Positions 32,600-46,600 of a stretch of DNA of 64,000 nt are shown one piece after another. How positions within the stretch are numbered: the first letter of the stretch is position 1; the number at the start of each line of letters is the position of its first letter. Both the position numbers and the translations under genes were made by a program. The stretch covers positions 34,658,001 to 34,722,000 of the forward strand of contig JBITNC010000002.1 of assembly GCA_050084985.1 (NCBI GenBank), written 5' to 3'. The notes beneath the pieces are model-generated. The model did no database searches, was not told the DNA's origin, and was given only the letters and a program-made list of their open reading frames with translations. This DNA comes from Nageia nagi (Eukaryota > Pinophyta).

Positions 32600-33720
32600 A
32601 CATGAAGTCTGGTTCAGTAGGAAAAATAGCTCTAAATGCAATTGAATGGATGCTATCCCTCTCCCATCCAGACTAGGCAAGCTTAAATTTATATGACCTG
32701 AATACTCTGTCAGTGCAGTAAAATAGACTACTTCCTATTTCAGTAAGACACCTCAACTGCTTGAACATTTCCATTAATATTAGCTTTAGTAGATTTATAA
32801 TGTTCTAGAACGGAAGTGGGAAACGGTGAGAAATGAAAGAAGAAGAAAAAACAATGGTGAAGGCATCGAGGTACATTATATTGAGCCGTGCAGGTTGTAC
32901 ATTTATGGAAAGACAGCTATATATTTTACAAAGATCTTATTGCTTTGCTTTCTTATTCGGAGTAAGTATATTAATACATTATATAAATAATATTTTAATT
33001 AATAAAATTTATAATGTTAAAGGTAACAATGCAAAAAAATTATTTATAAAAAAATATTATAATAAATATAAAGTACCATAGAATATTAATATTTATTTTA
33101 ATAAAATTATTGTAAAAAGTATATGAAGTGTAACTTTATGAATTCATGAGCAATGTTTAAATTAGGATCATTATGTTTTGCATTTTAGTGTAACTTTATG
33201 AATCCATAAGAATGTTTTGATTGTGAGGGGATTGTATAAATTTTATAAATATATACAAATTGATTCATTTATCAATTTGATTTTTATAAATAAAAATATA
33301 AACATATAAAAATATGCTTATTTTGGATTGTATAAGATTATAGGGATTATGTGAGCTTTTGTTTTATGTCAAAATCTATTAAAAATTTAACATATTTTAA
33401 TTAGTTAGCTATAGTGGTATCATAACTCAAGTAGTTATTAAGAAGTATTCATCTTTTAATCAATATTAACAATTTTGATGTTCTTGATAAGTTTGCGGAT
33501 GGGTGAAAACTCATTGTTAATATCAAAAGATGGGGAGAAGAATTATCTTAAAATCAACCTAATATTTATTAAAAAAGTTAACTGAAAACTCTTAAGTGGA
33601 TAATGAGAGGTCTCAGGTTCAACTCTACCCCCTCACATGTAGTGGATGTGTAACATATGGCAGGTGTTAATTCTTCTCACTAACTTGTAAATTATTAAAA
33701 AAAAAAAATTAATTGGAATA
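32600..33720. other. AT-rich region; possible SINE remnant near its end
   Basis: No gene is recognised. From about 33395 to 33710 a TTAGCTATAGTGGTATCATAAC stretch, a CAGGTTCAACTCTACCCC B-box-like word (about 33612-33629) and a final A-rich run suggest a tRNA-derived SINE or a composite of one, in plus orientation. Confidence 0.35.
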
Positions 33721-33899
33721 TTTTAGTAGCCACCCATGTCTATTACTCCTCGTGTTGGGTTTCCTTGCAAGCTTGAAAAGTTAATCAAAGATACTTCTCT
33801 TTGTAGGTTCCTCTTTGAAGGAAGGAATTTATCATGTTTCTTGGAACATTTGTTGTCTCCTTAAGGATGCAAGGGGAATTGAAATGTTGGTATACGAAA

Positions 33900-34810
33900 G
33901 GTAAGGAATTGCCTTATGTGCTAAATGGGTGATCAAAGCTCTAAAATATTATAAGGCCTAGAAAATCCTAGTTTGAAACTTCATAACAACTAGGCTCTTG
34001 TATGGTTGTAGGGCATGAAAAGGTATTGACTTCCTCTCCTTCCATATTTCCCCAAACCCCATTATGATCATAAGCTCCTTTTTAATAAGGATAATTTGAT
34101 AGGCTTGGGAGTCCATTTAGACAAGACTTCAATGGAAGGAAGAGGGATTTTGTAAGGACCTCTTTAAAGGACTAAAACATTTGGTGGTTCCTTATTCTTC
34201 TTTATTAGGGAACCCCTTTGACACAGGCTCAATGAATTCATATGTAGCGTTTTCCTAGAAAAGGCATGAAGTCCATATTAGACTTCTCTTGCCACACCAA
34301 AGACTAGTTTCCTTAGGTTGAATTTAACAAAGCCGTCATTTAAAACCTAGGGATAAGGATACTTATGAGGTGTTTATCTCCAATTTTCTTTTTACAAATG
34401 ATGATGTTCTTCTATCGCATACAATAATTGGGCTTCAATGTTAGATTAACACGTTGAGCATATTCTATGTTACTCATGGTCTTGATGTTAATCTTAAAAA
34501 GATAAAGGTGATTTCCTTTAACATATCAAGAACATATGCTTACAAAATCCACCTTACTTTCCAAGGACAACCTATTGAGTTAGTCACCACATATACCTAA
34601 TTGGGTATTCTCTTCATAGGTTCTACTTTTAGCTTGATCCTATCTTCTCATAGTAGAATAAATAAAGGCTATGTTGTAGTTATCTCACTCAAAGAAATAA
34701 TATTTTCAATTCAAATTTTAGAATATCATGATATCCACAACTCCTAACTTGAAGAGATACCCTCTCTTATCTCTCAAATACTCAATTTGAGTTGCAAGTA
34801 AAGGCATTTG
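33900..34810 (+). pseudogene. LINE (non-LTR) reverse transcriptase remnant
   Basis: Plus-strand reading near 34380-34700 gives FLFTNDDVLLSHTIIGLQ, a decayed FADD-type catalytic box, then INTLSIFYVTHGLDVNLKK, KVISFNISRTYAYKIHLTFQ and LGILFIGSTFSLILSSHSRI. This order is that of plant LINE reverse transcriptases. Upstream weak similarity begins near 33900. Several stops break the frame. The family copies its own RNA at a nicked target; this copy is dead. Confidence 0.7.
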
Positions 34811-35915
34811 CTAGTGTTAGTACTCAAAGGCCACTTCTCTCTTGTAGTCCATATGTCTAGTTCCTCGCTTTCAACTTTCAAACATGATTTCTATGCCTTT
34901 TAATATACATATCAATAAAAGGTTTAGGAAGGAATTATATCATTACCTATTAGGATAAGATCTATGAAATTCAAGGATGATACCATTACCTATTCATAGG
35001 TGCCAACACTTTGAAATCATGGATGAATTATGAGCTTCTTTTCGATATTGAATACTAGGTAAGCCTCCTAACTCTCCATATGTAGTCTTCTCAACATTAA
35101 TCAAAGTTGTTGGATTTGATACATTGAACGCCCCTTATTTAATACTTATTATCACTATTAAAAATTCATATCTTAATTACCTAATGTAATATTTGGAGTT
35201 TCTATCGGATAGATGCACATATAATAGGTGTTGTGAGGAGAGTAAACAGAAGATTGACAAAATAAAATGCTATGGTGAACAAACCCTAAAGGATCTAGGA
35301 GGGGAAGATCCAAATGATGAACCACTGGAGATTGAAATCCATCTTCACTATGAAAGGGAAAGATTGATTTAGTATATAATGGAGGATTTATGTGGTTTAT
35401 TTTAACAACATACGAGAACTCTTCCTAACTCGAGGATGAATTTGATATATAAGGTCACTCAAGATAGGCTTAATAGAAGGTCTTTTCAAATCATCCTTGT
35501 AATCAAAAGCTTTATTTTTGAGTCATCCTTATACCAAAAACATTCTTGTACCAATTTTATGAAGAATTGGAGGAAACCTAAACAGCTTAAAGGGTGGATT
35601 GATTTCTCATAATGATAGAAAAAGAGTAATTTCCATTTCTCAATGCTATGATGAGGTTTCAAATAATAAGGAAGAAGTCATAAGTAGGTGGGGCTTAAAC
35701 CCATCAAGTTTTTAATGTAGATAAGAGTATTTGAATGTCCTTTTAAACCCATTGGTTTGTAGGACCTATAAACATTTATCCAGAAGTAAATATATATCAA
35801 TTAAATATTTTAATGACATTAAATATTGATTTTAACTTTGTTAGTATTTCACAAAATATTATGAAAGAAATTAAACTTAATAAACATCTTAAAAAATAAA
35901 TTATCAAATAAGAAG
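34810..35915. other. No gene recognised
   Basis: The stretch may include the decayed C-terminal part of the LINE ORF2 up to about 35100. Beyond that no family, repeat or splice structure was recognised. Confidence 0.35.
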
Positions 35916-35917
35916 CA

Positions 35918-36215
35918 TTCATTACCAGTCAAGAAATAATGAACCATGCAAAAGGAATACCTTATTGATTTGACAATAAAGAACCATGCAATGGGAATCC
36001 CTTGGTGGTTCAATAACAATGAACCTCACAATGGGAATCCACTATTAGCTAGGCACCAACGAATCCTACAATAAGAATCTGTTACTAGCCAGGCAACACG
36101 AATCCTGCTAAGAGAATTTGCTACCAGCAAGGTAATGTGAATCCCATAGCAAAAATCTTGTAACGCTATTCCACTATCGTTTAGGTAATAATAAAAATCC
36201 CCTACTGGCTCAATA
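35918..36215. repeat. Degenerate minisatellite, about 40-48-bp unit
   Basis: About six units resembling GAACCATGCAATGGGAATCC followed by YTNNTGGTTCAATAACA are seen, drifting towards GAATCCTACAATAAGAATCT in the right half. Confidence 0.55.
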
Positions 36216-38375
36216 GCAGCAAATATCTTACCTACCCAAGCTCCTATATTTATCCATCCCCTTGATAAACTCCTTCAAAAGCAACTATGGAAGCCAGCCT
36301 ATGGATATGTCTAAGAGTGAGGAGGACATTATTCATGGAGGAGCAGTTTCCTACCACATTTAAAGCTCGTTGAATGAGATAGACACAATCATGGTAGGGG
36401 CAAACCCCAACGGTCTTTGGCAACAACACACTCTCGAACTACTGAAATGAGGAAAGATATAGTAGAAGTTCTAAATTCAACATTAAAGATGCAACCCATT
36501 GTAGGTGAATCCTTCGAAAGAACACATATGATCCTTTGTTGAAATGCAAGGACGTATTGATGAGCTCCAACACTCATTGTGATGTTAGAGATATTATTGT
36601 TTGATGTATTATTGTTGAATAGAATCTCAACAATATTTATTGTGTAGTAGAGTATGGACAATTTGTTAATAAATTATTTAGTTTGTCAGGAAGTTTTAAT
36701 AATCTCCTATTTGTACTCAACATATATTTACCTCTATATTGCAGTAATATAATGTGAATTTGAAATCTTTTGTATTTACCTAAAACGTGTTAGGATGGAA
36801 GTTTGAAAATTGAATATGATGGGTTGAGTTATATTTTGATATGAATGATTTTGGACAAAAATGATAATTGAAATTGTATTTGATGTTGAATTTATGTTTG
36901 TGGTTAAATGATGGAAGATGTTAGAGGAATGAATAATGGTGTAGATGAAGTGATGGAACATGACACTTAAGGAATTCAATGGTAGAAGATGATTTTATGT
37001 TTTGGGAAATAAAAAGAATGGAATTGGTGGTTGTGGAAGATGATCTTTCATTAACAAAATCAACAAAAGGATCCATCCTAATTCCATTTTGTAATTACTT
37101 TGTTGGTATAGATATTAAGATTTAATTGGTGCAATCCAAAAAGTCTCAATATGGGCCTAACTTTGAACTTGATAAGGATTGACATGAAGTTCAATGTTTT
37201 GGAAAACAGAGTGACCTTGTTGTTAAGTAAGATTTTTAGCTTTTAAGAAATTTATAATAGAATCATCATTATTGAGAACATATTGATCAAATTCATCTGA
37301 AGGTTCCTCAATTGGATTCTCTATGAATGGTTCCATGTGTTATAAAGTAGGTAGGACTATGTTTTCTGTAGTTTCAAGGTTTTGTTTTCTTCGGCTTCGG
37401 GTTTTGGCCATATGATGTGATAAAAAGACTCAAAATTTGAATGTTATGGTTTTTGTTTTGATAAAACATAGATATGTTTGTAAAAAAGTAGAGGTTAAGA
37501 AACATGGGTGCATATGGGAAACCTAGAGGTGTTTTGACAAAGGATTAACTTTTGATAAAAACTAGTCTTAATTTTGATTTCAATTAACAAACAATTAAGC
37601 ATGCAATATCATATGATATACATAAGCCTTCCTGTAAAATATAAATTTCTTGTTTTGCAATTGTTCAATGATTTATTTCCTAAAAAAGTTTTATTAGTCA
37701 AGTGTTTAAGAAGGCAAGGCTCGGAATCTATAGGATAGGGTATACCAAAGCTTTGTCAATGAAAAAATTAAGTGATCACGGTATCCACTTCCATTCTTCA
37801 ACAAACTAACCCTCGTCTAACCAACTTGGGTTCCAAATAGAGAAAGGTGGCCAAAGGGCTCCCTACAAATAATTTGGGCTTAATCGAGAAAGTATGTCCT
37901 CTACGCACTTATAATGCATGTGAGGCCCATGGGCAAGTAGCTCATGGTTTATCATCACAAAGGCCTATCCTCCTGATTTCATCAATGGAATCATTGGTCC
38001 AAAGACTTCACTAGATATAAGCTATCATCTCCCCTTGTTTATACTCATTCGAAACAATGAATTTCCCCACTTTTAAAGCTTACACAAGCAAGGTGTGTTG
38101 AAACATATGAAAAGACTACCTTAGAGATGAAACCCAAGCGTAGCCTAGGTCCTCCATGATGAAATCTAAGGGACATATCTAAAGTTTGTGAGGTCAAACC
38201 TTTGGTAATTCCAAGTTGCCCTTCCCTCATGTGCAAAAGTGTGAAAGTAAATGGTTCTCTTTAACATGAAAGTGCAAGATTCCTTTCCTTTATCTCTCTA
38301 ACAACCCTTCTTGATTCACCCAAGATCATCTTTTGTTGTGAGGGGAGAGCATAGTAAACATATTTATTAATGATT
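36216..38375. other. No gene recognised
   Basis: AT-rich DNA. Short ORFs on both strands (36661-36389, 36979-36776, 38236-38045) show no family features. No terminal repeats were found. Confidence 0.35.
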
Positions 38376-38379
38376 TAAA

Positions 38380-40690
38380 CATCATAAAAATATTTTGAAT
38401 TCGCCAAAGATTTTAAATGATTCAACAATATTTTGTGCTTTTGAAAAGGAATAATCTCAATAAACACATAAAAGTTAAACAATACCATCAACAAAAATTC
38501 TATTTAACATTCACAACACTTTAAACTCATCATGCTTTTATATGTAAGAAGATTAAAAAACTTACCCTAATACATTTTAAACTGTATCATATCTCTCAAC
38601 TTTTTAACTTAATTTAAAAACATGTATCTTATATTTAAATTGGTAAATTTTTTAAAAAAATAAAAATTTAAAAGTATACTACAAAACAAATTTTTGTTAT
38701 ACACTAACATTTAACATGGATGGTTACTCCAAATATTTGAAATAAAACACCATAAACAACTTTCAAAAGATTTTATATTTACTAATATCTAAAATAGATC
38801 CTTATGTTTCATTTATATAGATAGAGTATTGACTAGTTTTGATATAACCCCTTATATATCAAAACACGCCGAGAGATGTCATTCTTGAGGTGTTTATCTT
38901 GGATATAGGAATACTAAGAAATGAGATAGACGTCTAGAGAATGATATCTCTCGACATTTTTTGATATACAAGAGGTTATATTAAAGCTGATATTAATTTA
39001 AAAAATAATAATAATTGATCAAATATTTATGATTGAACAGATGACGCGACATTAAAACTCTCCAACAAGATACATTATAAACCATATTAATCTTAATTTT
39101 TAGGTAGAAATGAATTTATATTACTATATATTTTATTATTGAAAAAATAACAAAAATCAAAAGCTAACATAGATTAAAAAAAAATTAAATTTAAATTAAG
39201 TATTAAAAACAAATATTATAAAAATCAATTGATCAATTAAATTATTAACTATTCAATTGATTTTGTTACACTTTTTCAGAGTCATATCACATTATTTATA
39301 TATACATGAAGGGGATAGATGTAGAATAGTCTATACAATAAAGAAACATAAGTAAGTTATAAAGTTCTACCTACTTCATATTTTTTTAGTTATAAATATT
39401 ATATGAATCTAAAATTCCTACAACATCTATAGAACAGTTGAAGATTCACTCGTAGGGTACATGACACAATGTATCAAGCAGACAATGCAATAATCAATTC
39501 CCTTTTTTTGGTTGAGGGGTATTTGCGAACTGCCATGTCCTTTGGTAAGAAACTCCACCATACCTCAAGCCTGCTACCTCATGTTCTGGAACAGCTGAAG
39601 TGATCTCGTTCAGTTCTTGTCGTGATAATTGTATTTCTAATGATGCAATATTTTCATCAAAATGTTTTATTTTGCTTGTTCCTGCAGCCAAAAGTAGTAT
39701 ACAATATATTTAACAAAAACCATCTTCAAGTACAAATACAATTTAATTCCATGGTAAAATGCACTATCTTGGTATTGTTACCTGGTATGGGGACAACATC
39801 GTTGCCTTGGTGAAGCAGCCATGAAAGAGCTAGTTGTGCAGGTGTGCAATTATGTTTCTTAGCAAGTCTAGAAATTCGTTCATACAGTACTTTATTCTTC
39901 TCCAAGTTCTCTCCTTGAAATCGTGGTTGTCGGACCTGATCGACTATAATAGTGAAAACTAAAAAATACACAAAAATGGAAGTTTTGCACAATCTTTATA
40001 AACATTAACAGCGACTACCAAAGAATTACATATATAAGTGATCTCCATGACAATTATGACTCTTGTCACGGTTTCCTTTCATGGTAAAAAACTTTCAGAA
40101 CTCATTGCAGAGTAATCCAGCCATATTGCTAATGGTGCGGTTCACATTGTTCATAAATACCAACTTGAGTTTACTCTTTAATTAAAACATCTTTAGAATA
40201 ACAATGTCTTTGAGAATCTCATAATGAAAACAGATCTGGACTAACAATGCTTATCATGAAGCCGGAAAACATCCTTCCTTGTAGTCCTGGCTAAATGATG
40301 TGTACTAGTAGTTTAAACACAAATTCTTCTTGCCCAATCCATTTGTATCATTGTCATACTGAACACACAAGACAATCATCTCTCGAAGAATCTCATGATG
40401 TATTCTCCTCTAACAGGATTTCATATATCAATTGTTTATCAAAAAGTAAACTCGAGTGATAACTGATCATCTATGAAGGAGTAGGATAGGGGAAGATTCC
40501 ATGGACATAAATGATGATAATTTGAACTATTGGTGGTTTAGATTGGCAGTGCTATCACAGGGACACAAAGATAGTACTTATCAACAGGATTATTTCCCTT
40601 CAGAATGCCAATCCACAAAAGCAGGAAGATTGTGATAAAAATCCAAGAACTACCAACTAATCAACATCCTATACTACCATATGATTAAAT
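38380..40690 (-). repeat. Segmental duplication of the reductase 3' end, copy A
   Basis: Matches 60010-63200, including DNA downstream of the stop codon, exons 7 and 6, intron 6 and part of intron 5. Relative to copy B it contains a foldback element (38836-38988) and lacks two inserted stretches (about 335 and 630 bp). Confidence 0.85.
38836..38988. mobile_element. Foldback/MITE-like element, about 153 bp
   Basis: The left arm (from TTTTGATATAACCCCTTATA) and the right arm (its imperfect complement, ending TTGATATACAAGAGGTTATA) pair over about 60 bases with few mismatches around a loop of roughly 25 bases. The homologous place in copy B (near 60785) lacks it, which shows insertion after the duplication or loss from B. 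No clean target duplication was identified. Confidence 0.65.
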
Positions 40691-43600
40691 ATGCTTTGAT
40701 GAAATCAATTAATGGCAAGATAGGCCTTGGAGATGAGACAAAAGCACAGGAAGAAATGGTTCAACAGACATAAAGAGAATGGGTCTCACACCCACATGTT
40801 ATCTAGAAAATTACAATACAGGTGAAATGGACCAAAAGGGTTCCAAATTAATGATGCTTATATAAGAAACTTTGATGCGATCACCAAACAAAAATAGGCT
40901 TATCTAAATGGAATACATACACAGTTTAAAAAATCCTCAAATTTTAAGAAAAATCATTCATGGATGGACATTGGTATATTATATATTGAACTCGAGAATA
41001 GTGAAAAAACAGTAAACAACCAAAACCTAGTTGTCAAGGAGTTTACAATTAATAATTAAATAGTGAAATATTTGAGGTTCAAAATAATACAAGATGGTGC
41101 TTAGCAAAATACTTTACCAATCAATACCAATAAGTAGTGTTTCACAGATCAACACAAATGCAGACTCAGTGCCAACCAACTCCCCCAAAAAGCTTTCAAT
41201 CCAAAATGAAGTATGCTAGGCAGGTATGACCTCCTAGAGAGATTCCTAAGACATGGTATTGTCAAACCCATAAGAACAACCAAAAGAAGCAAGGCGATGC
41301 TTGCCAAGTATCATGCTGATTGGTTGGCTAACAATCAATGTTTCAGATGACACTCAAAATTACAAAACCAAATATTCTTGGGTTTGTTACCCACCATAGA
41401 GATGGACATATATGCTTACATGAATAATATAAAATTAAATAAGCTGTCACAAATGGAGTCACCACATGAGCTTTAGATACTATATTTAATAATGCAAAAT
41501 TATAAAATCAAGGAAACAACGAGATTGTAAACTCCACTCAAAACCAATTCACTTATTTGCATGAAACAAGAAGTGCACAGGATGAATTTGTACAAAATAA
41601 ACATATTCGTACTATCTTTGCATTCCTAGATTGATTTTACTACAGGGTGTAAGTTTGGTTCAATAAAACACACCAAAGATCGCTTTCGTTAAGAAAGTCA
41701 AATCATGTTCTTCAATTCTTGATATTTCTGGTACTCTGTTAACCTGATCATTAGAGCCTCTCAGTAGTCATATGCTTAACAAAATCTAGATATTTGTCAA
41801 AGTGGTACCTGAACATGCCAGAACTAACTGCATCACCATGTACAGCAAAAAGAAATGATTGATACAGAAAAAGGTCCTTAAAATGCATTTGTTACAAAAG
41901 TTTTGGCCTTTTGATTCTTGGACAAATAAATTCAAAAAATCAAATTTCATGTTTTTCTTCTGCTTAAAGATTTTTTGAGGGGTGAATTACTTCAAACCCA
42001 AAAATGCCAATCACCAATTTCCAAGGTCAAGTTGGCCCGAAATCAAAATATGCACAAAAATCCCCCCGTTTCTTTCTAAGGTTTCAGATAATGTAAATGC
42101 ATCTAAAACATTCACCCTTTTGTGGCTTATAGAGCAATTTTATTAGAAAACTTTAAATTGTAATATGTTGGTAAAATAAGCTCCAACAAATGAAATTCCA
42201 ACCACACACTCACAATAAAAACCCCCATGTTCCCTCCATAAAGATTTGTGAATTCTTCAAGCTGGCAGAGATGTTCAAGGATATATTACCAAGATATTTG
42301 GAAGTCATAAAAACAGTTGTAAGTTTGTAACAATGTAAACTTGTAACTGTATGCTTATTTGTATTTTGTAAACTTGTAATTGTATGCTTATTTGTATTTT
42401 ATAAACTTGTAAGTTGTAATAGCATGCTTGTAGTTGTAAGTGTAACATTATGTTTGTTTGTTTGTAAATTTGTAACAATATGCTTGTTTGTAAGTTGTAA
42501 CAATTGTAAACTTGTAATAATATGCTTGTTTCTAAGTTTGTAACAATTGTAAACTTGTAAACAATGTCCTCTACTTGACAACTTGTTTGTTTATGTTATA
42601 GACTATGGTAAATGGCAACTGCCAATTGACAGGCTTGCTACATGCATTGAAATTTTTAACTTTCTAGCTTGTACAACATGTTCACAATTTTGTAGTTGTT
42701 GTGAATGTTTCTAGCATGTACAACATGGCAAGATTCAGGACTTGCATAGTACACCAAGTGACCAAACCTTAAGGTAGCATTCATCAAAATCATATAATAG
42801 TTTATTAAAAAAAAATTGACCTCCAATCCATGTGCGGGATGCCCAGGAGTCCCCGAGATGGCTGGGGACATTTGGGAGTCCCCCAACATCCTAGGGATGC
42901 CTGGGAGTCTCTGAGACACAGGGGGGATGCCCAGGGATCCCCCATCCATTCTAGGGGCGGTTGGGCGTAACTCCAACTGGGAAAACATTTCTCCCACTTT
43001 CTCAAGAGTATGATATGGGAGGGGACATTTCGTACCCATCCCTCCGTCCCCAAATTGGGGGAAATGGTGATATAGGGGTACTAGGGGTGGGTACATGTCC
43101 CCATGGTGTTGGACTAGAAATGACACTGAGAGGGGGGGGGGGGAGGGGGTGAATCAGTGAGTAATTAAAACTTGAGGCTAATAACCAAATGCAAGTTTGA
43201 AAGACATTCAAACACACAAGAGCAAAACATGATAATATATTTAACAAGGTTCACCATCTTGGCTACATCCCCAAGAAAAGGCTGCTTGGATAATGGTCCA
43301 AATCCAGCTTAGAAGTAAAGCACCCACTTTACAAAGGTTTACCGACACCCATCGGATGGAGCGCCTACTCCAAATTTTGCAGCACCCACTGCAAGGAGCA
43401 CCAACTTGGCAGATTACAAAAGAAAATGGTTTTGCCAAACTTGCCAACTCTATCACAAAGACCCTCAATGGTCTAGCTCAGCAATCTCCACACTCCCGGC
43501 TATCTCTGTTTGAATCAGCTTCCTATCTTCATAGCCAATGCACTGTCCTCATTGCCATTTGAAACTATTTAGCACATACAATCTCCTTTCTATCTCAACA

Positions 43601-46600
43601 GAAAGATGTACACCATTTTGCTAACAATCCTACATATATTGTTATCTCTGCAAACCCACTCTTCTTGCTCAGCATACACTTCTCTCACCTCATTTTGCCT
43701 TCACTAACTTGTTTTACATTTTCTTCCCTTATCAGCAACAACAACCTTACGAATCTCAACTTGTTTTTACTTGGCTATGCTCAAAACTATTATGATCGGT
43801 TGTAGTCCATGGTAACTGTCTTCAACCATAATTTTCAGTTACATTCTTAAAATAATCACCACTACTTAGTTTCTTTTGTTATATTACACTTAATTCCATT
43901 TGCTATTTCATCCACAAACCACTCTGGGTCAATAAAACTACTCATGAAAGCTATTCAGTTACAGAAATAATGAGCATAAGAAAGTCCCATATATTACAGC
44001 TGCTATAACTTTTGCTACAGGTGTCTAAATGCAATAAAACCTCCACCATTGGTTAGATTATTTCCTGTAGATGCAAATCGAGTGGTCATACAACCCCTTT
44101 TGCTTCAAAAACGAGCATTCGGCAGCCATTTTCGTAATTGCTGCAAAAAAAATGACGCCCACAATAAATAGTGGGATAATCGCATTTCATTTATCCTATC
44201 ATAAACGTCCAAAACTTATAGAGAGATAATCACACTTCAATTAGCCTATGCACATTTTACTTTGGGCTAATCGCACTAAGTTTATCCTCTACGACTTTTG
44301 ACTTCGTTAATGGCTGACAAGCTTCCTTAATGCTCAACAAAGTATGGGATAATCGAATTTTGTTTACCCTCCATGTTTTTTACCACAAATACACTTTATT
44401 TTGAACCCCGACAAAGGTTTATAATGCCTGACCAACCCTTTTGATGCCCGATTAATATTTTTCATGCCTGACTAGCATTTTTGATTTGTTTTAGTAAATT
44501 GCTTCGTTTGATGGGCAATTTTTGACAAAGGTAGGCATGCATATACTCGTTGGAAAGCTTATTTCGAGCTCTATTCAATAAAAAAGAAGTCAAATCAATT
44601 TGAAGCTTGTATTAAGAGTTATACCTCTTCAAATATGACTGATCCATTTTGATGAAAAATCTTATCGACACAATTCCACATTGCATTGTCGGACATCACC
44701 TTGCATTGTCGGCCTCCACCCTGCATTATCGGCCTTCACCCTACATTGTTGGCCTTCACCCTGCATTGTCGGATATCATCTTACATTGCCAGCCTTCATC
44801 CTGCATTGTCGAACATCATCTTTCATTGTCGACCTTCATCTTGCATTGTCGGACATCATCTTTCATTTGAACTATTTAATTATGTCAGTAACCAAACAAA
44901 ACCTTTGTTAATTTAAATGGTAGCCAAATCATTCCTTCAATTGTTTTATCTAATGTACATAAGACTAGTTGCAATCTATTTTTAAGTCATGATTACCTCA
45001 ATGTTGTCTCGCATTATTTGTTCATGATAGTCTAAAAAAATAAATAATTGTCACTATATTATAGCCACCCATTAGGTTCTTAAACTATATTATCTTCAAA
45101 CTATAATATGGTTAGAACTTACAACTATATAATGCTAGTAAGAAGAATTTAGGGTTTCTCCGAAAATGGTGTCAGCATCATCAAGGCAAACGATGTGCCT
45201 ATGTCTCCGTTTCTCAATAATGGAATGGCTTCACACCCATGTGGAAAAATAGCACACTATAATAAGGCTGACATTAATTATTGGATGACCACCATTAAGG
45301 TTTATTTACCTTTGAAAACACATACGATTTGAATCCAAGATCAGGTCTAACAATCAGCTCCAATGGCAATTAGTTTGTGTATCAACAAAGCAGGTAGACA
45401 GAACTAAGATGGTTATAAAATGCATAGGTGCACATGCTCTATCCTGAAACATCTATGCTCCTCAAACTTCATAACATTATGAACAAATAGCACCCTCTAG
45501 GTATTTGTATTGTTTCCATTATGAACAAATAGCTAAAGTTTGCATATATATCAATCATCAGATGAAAAACGTCAAGCACCCTCTAAGTATGTGTATCGTT
45601 TTCATCAAGAACAAATAGTTGTATAAATCATCTGATGAGAAAAGGAAAGCGCCATCCAGGTATGTGTATCGTTTCCATTATAAAAAAATGGCTAACGTTT
45701 GCATATATATCTCTGTTAATGGTGTTTGGTTACACAATTCTAAGAATTCTAGCTATAAAGGGAGAAACTGCAATTTTTATCTGTGGGAGGTTTGGCAGCC
45801 ATATAGTCTACCCCAAGTAGTCAAGGTCTCACCATCCACACAAAAGTTTTTTCAATTATTATTTGAGCACTGTCAATGTTTAATACCAACTTTCTATACA
45901 AAAATCATTGTTTTGTCATGAATTTAATTCAAATTGTTAAATTTATTTTAGTCAATATGCAGGCAATGGAAACTTACAAAACGGCTGTCATCCTCATGCA
46001 ACTTTTCAACTATAGCTTTGCCAGCAAAAAAACCACGACCAAGTGGACTGTATGGTACAATCCCTATACCCAACTCCCTGCAGAATATTAAAAATATGAG
46101 TAAGGGTTGAAAATTTAAAAGGAACACATAAGACCATAGAGGTCAACACAGGAAGATATTCTCCATATCAATTCACATTATTATATCACTCTGTTACCTC
46201 TATCCTAATCAATATGTTGTGGATAATTCTGCATTTCAAACAACCTTGTAAAAGAGCTTTAAAACTTGAGAGCAAACAATCGCAACGATATCAAAACACA
46301 AAAAACTAATACAAATATGATAGTACTATTCAACTTCTGAGATGATTCAATTTTGAAACTAAGTGCATAACAGGTCAACAAATAGTATTTCTTAATTGAA
46401 TCTATGGATGGAAAGGAAATGCCAGATTGGAAATAAAAAGAGTCATACAAATGTCCAACTCTTAAAATTTTATCCATAACTGTTAAAGCTCCCCAATTAA
46501 TGGAAGATCCATATTACTTCAAAGTTGGATTTTCCTTTTCAAAAACTTTCTTCATAGACATCCATTGATCAGCTATAGAAACATGAAAACCAAAGGTGGC

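Larger units (their letters stand above)
39936..45977 (-). other. Intron 5 of the aldo-keto reductase (6.0 kb)
   Basis: Contains no other recognised gene. It holds the TTGTAAACTTGTAA minisatellite (42318-42575), a GC-rich block (42820-43110), an LTR-like stretch from 43107, a 21-bp minisatellite (44681-44870) and a three-unit repeat (45490-45720). Its first 750 bases belong to the segmental duplication shared with 61840-63200. Confidence 0.7.

Noticed and set aside
42656-43126. 156-codon minus-strand ORF with Pro/Gly-rich composition
   Set aside because: It follows a GC-rich degenerate repeat in the reductase intron; no domain or splice support.
43127-43150. G-run as a possible G-quadruplex regulator
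   Set aside because: It sits in an LTR-like stretch deep in an intron and is interrupted only once; a functional role cannot be supported.
44649-44916. Three overlapping His/Cys/Ser repeat proteins
   Set aside because: Caused by the stop-free 21-bp minisatellite.
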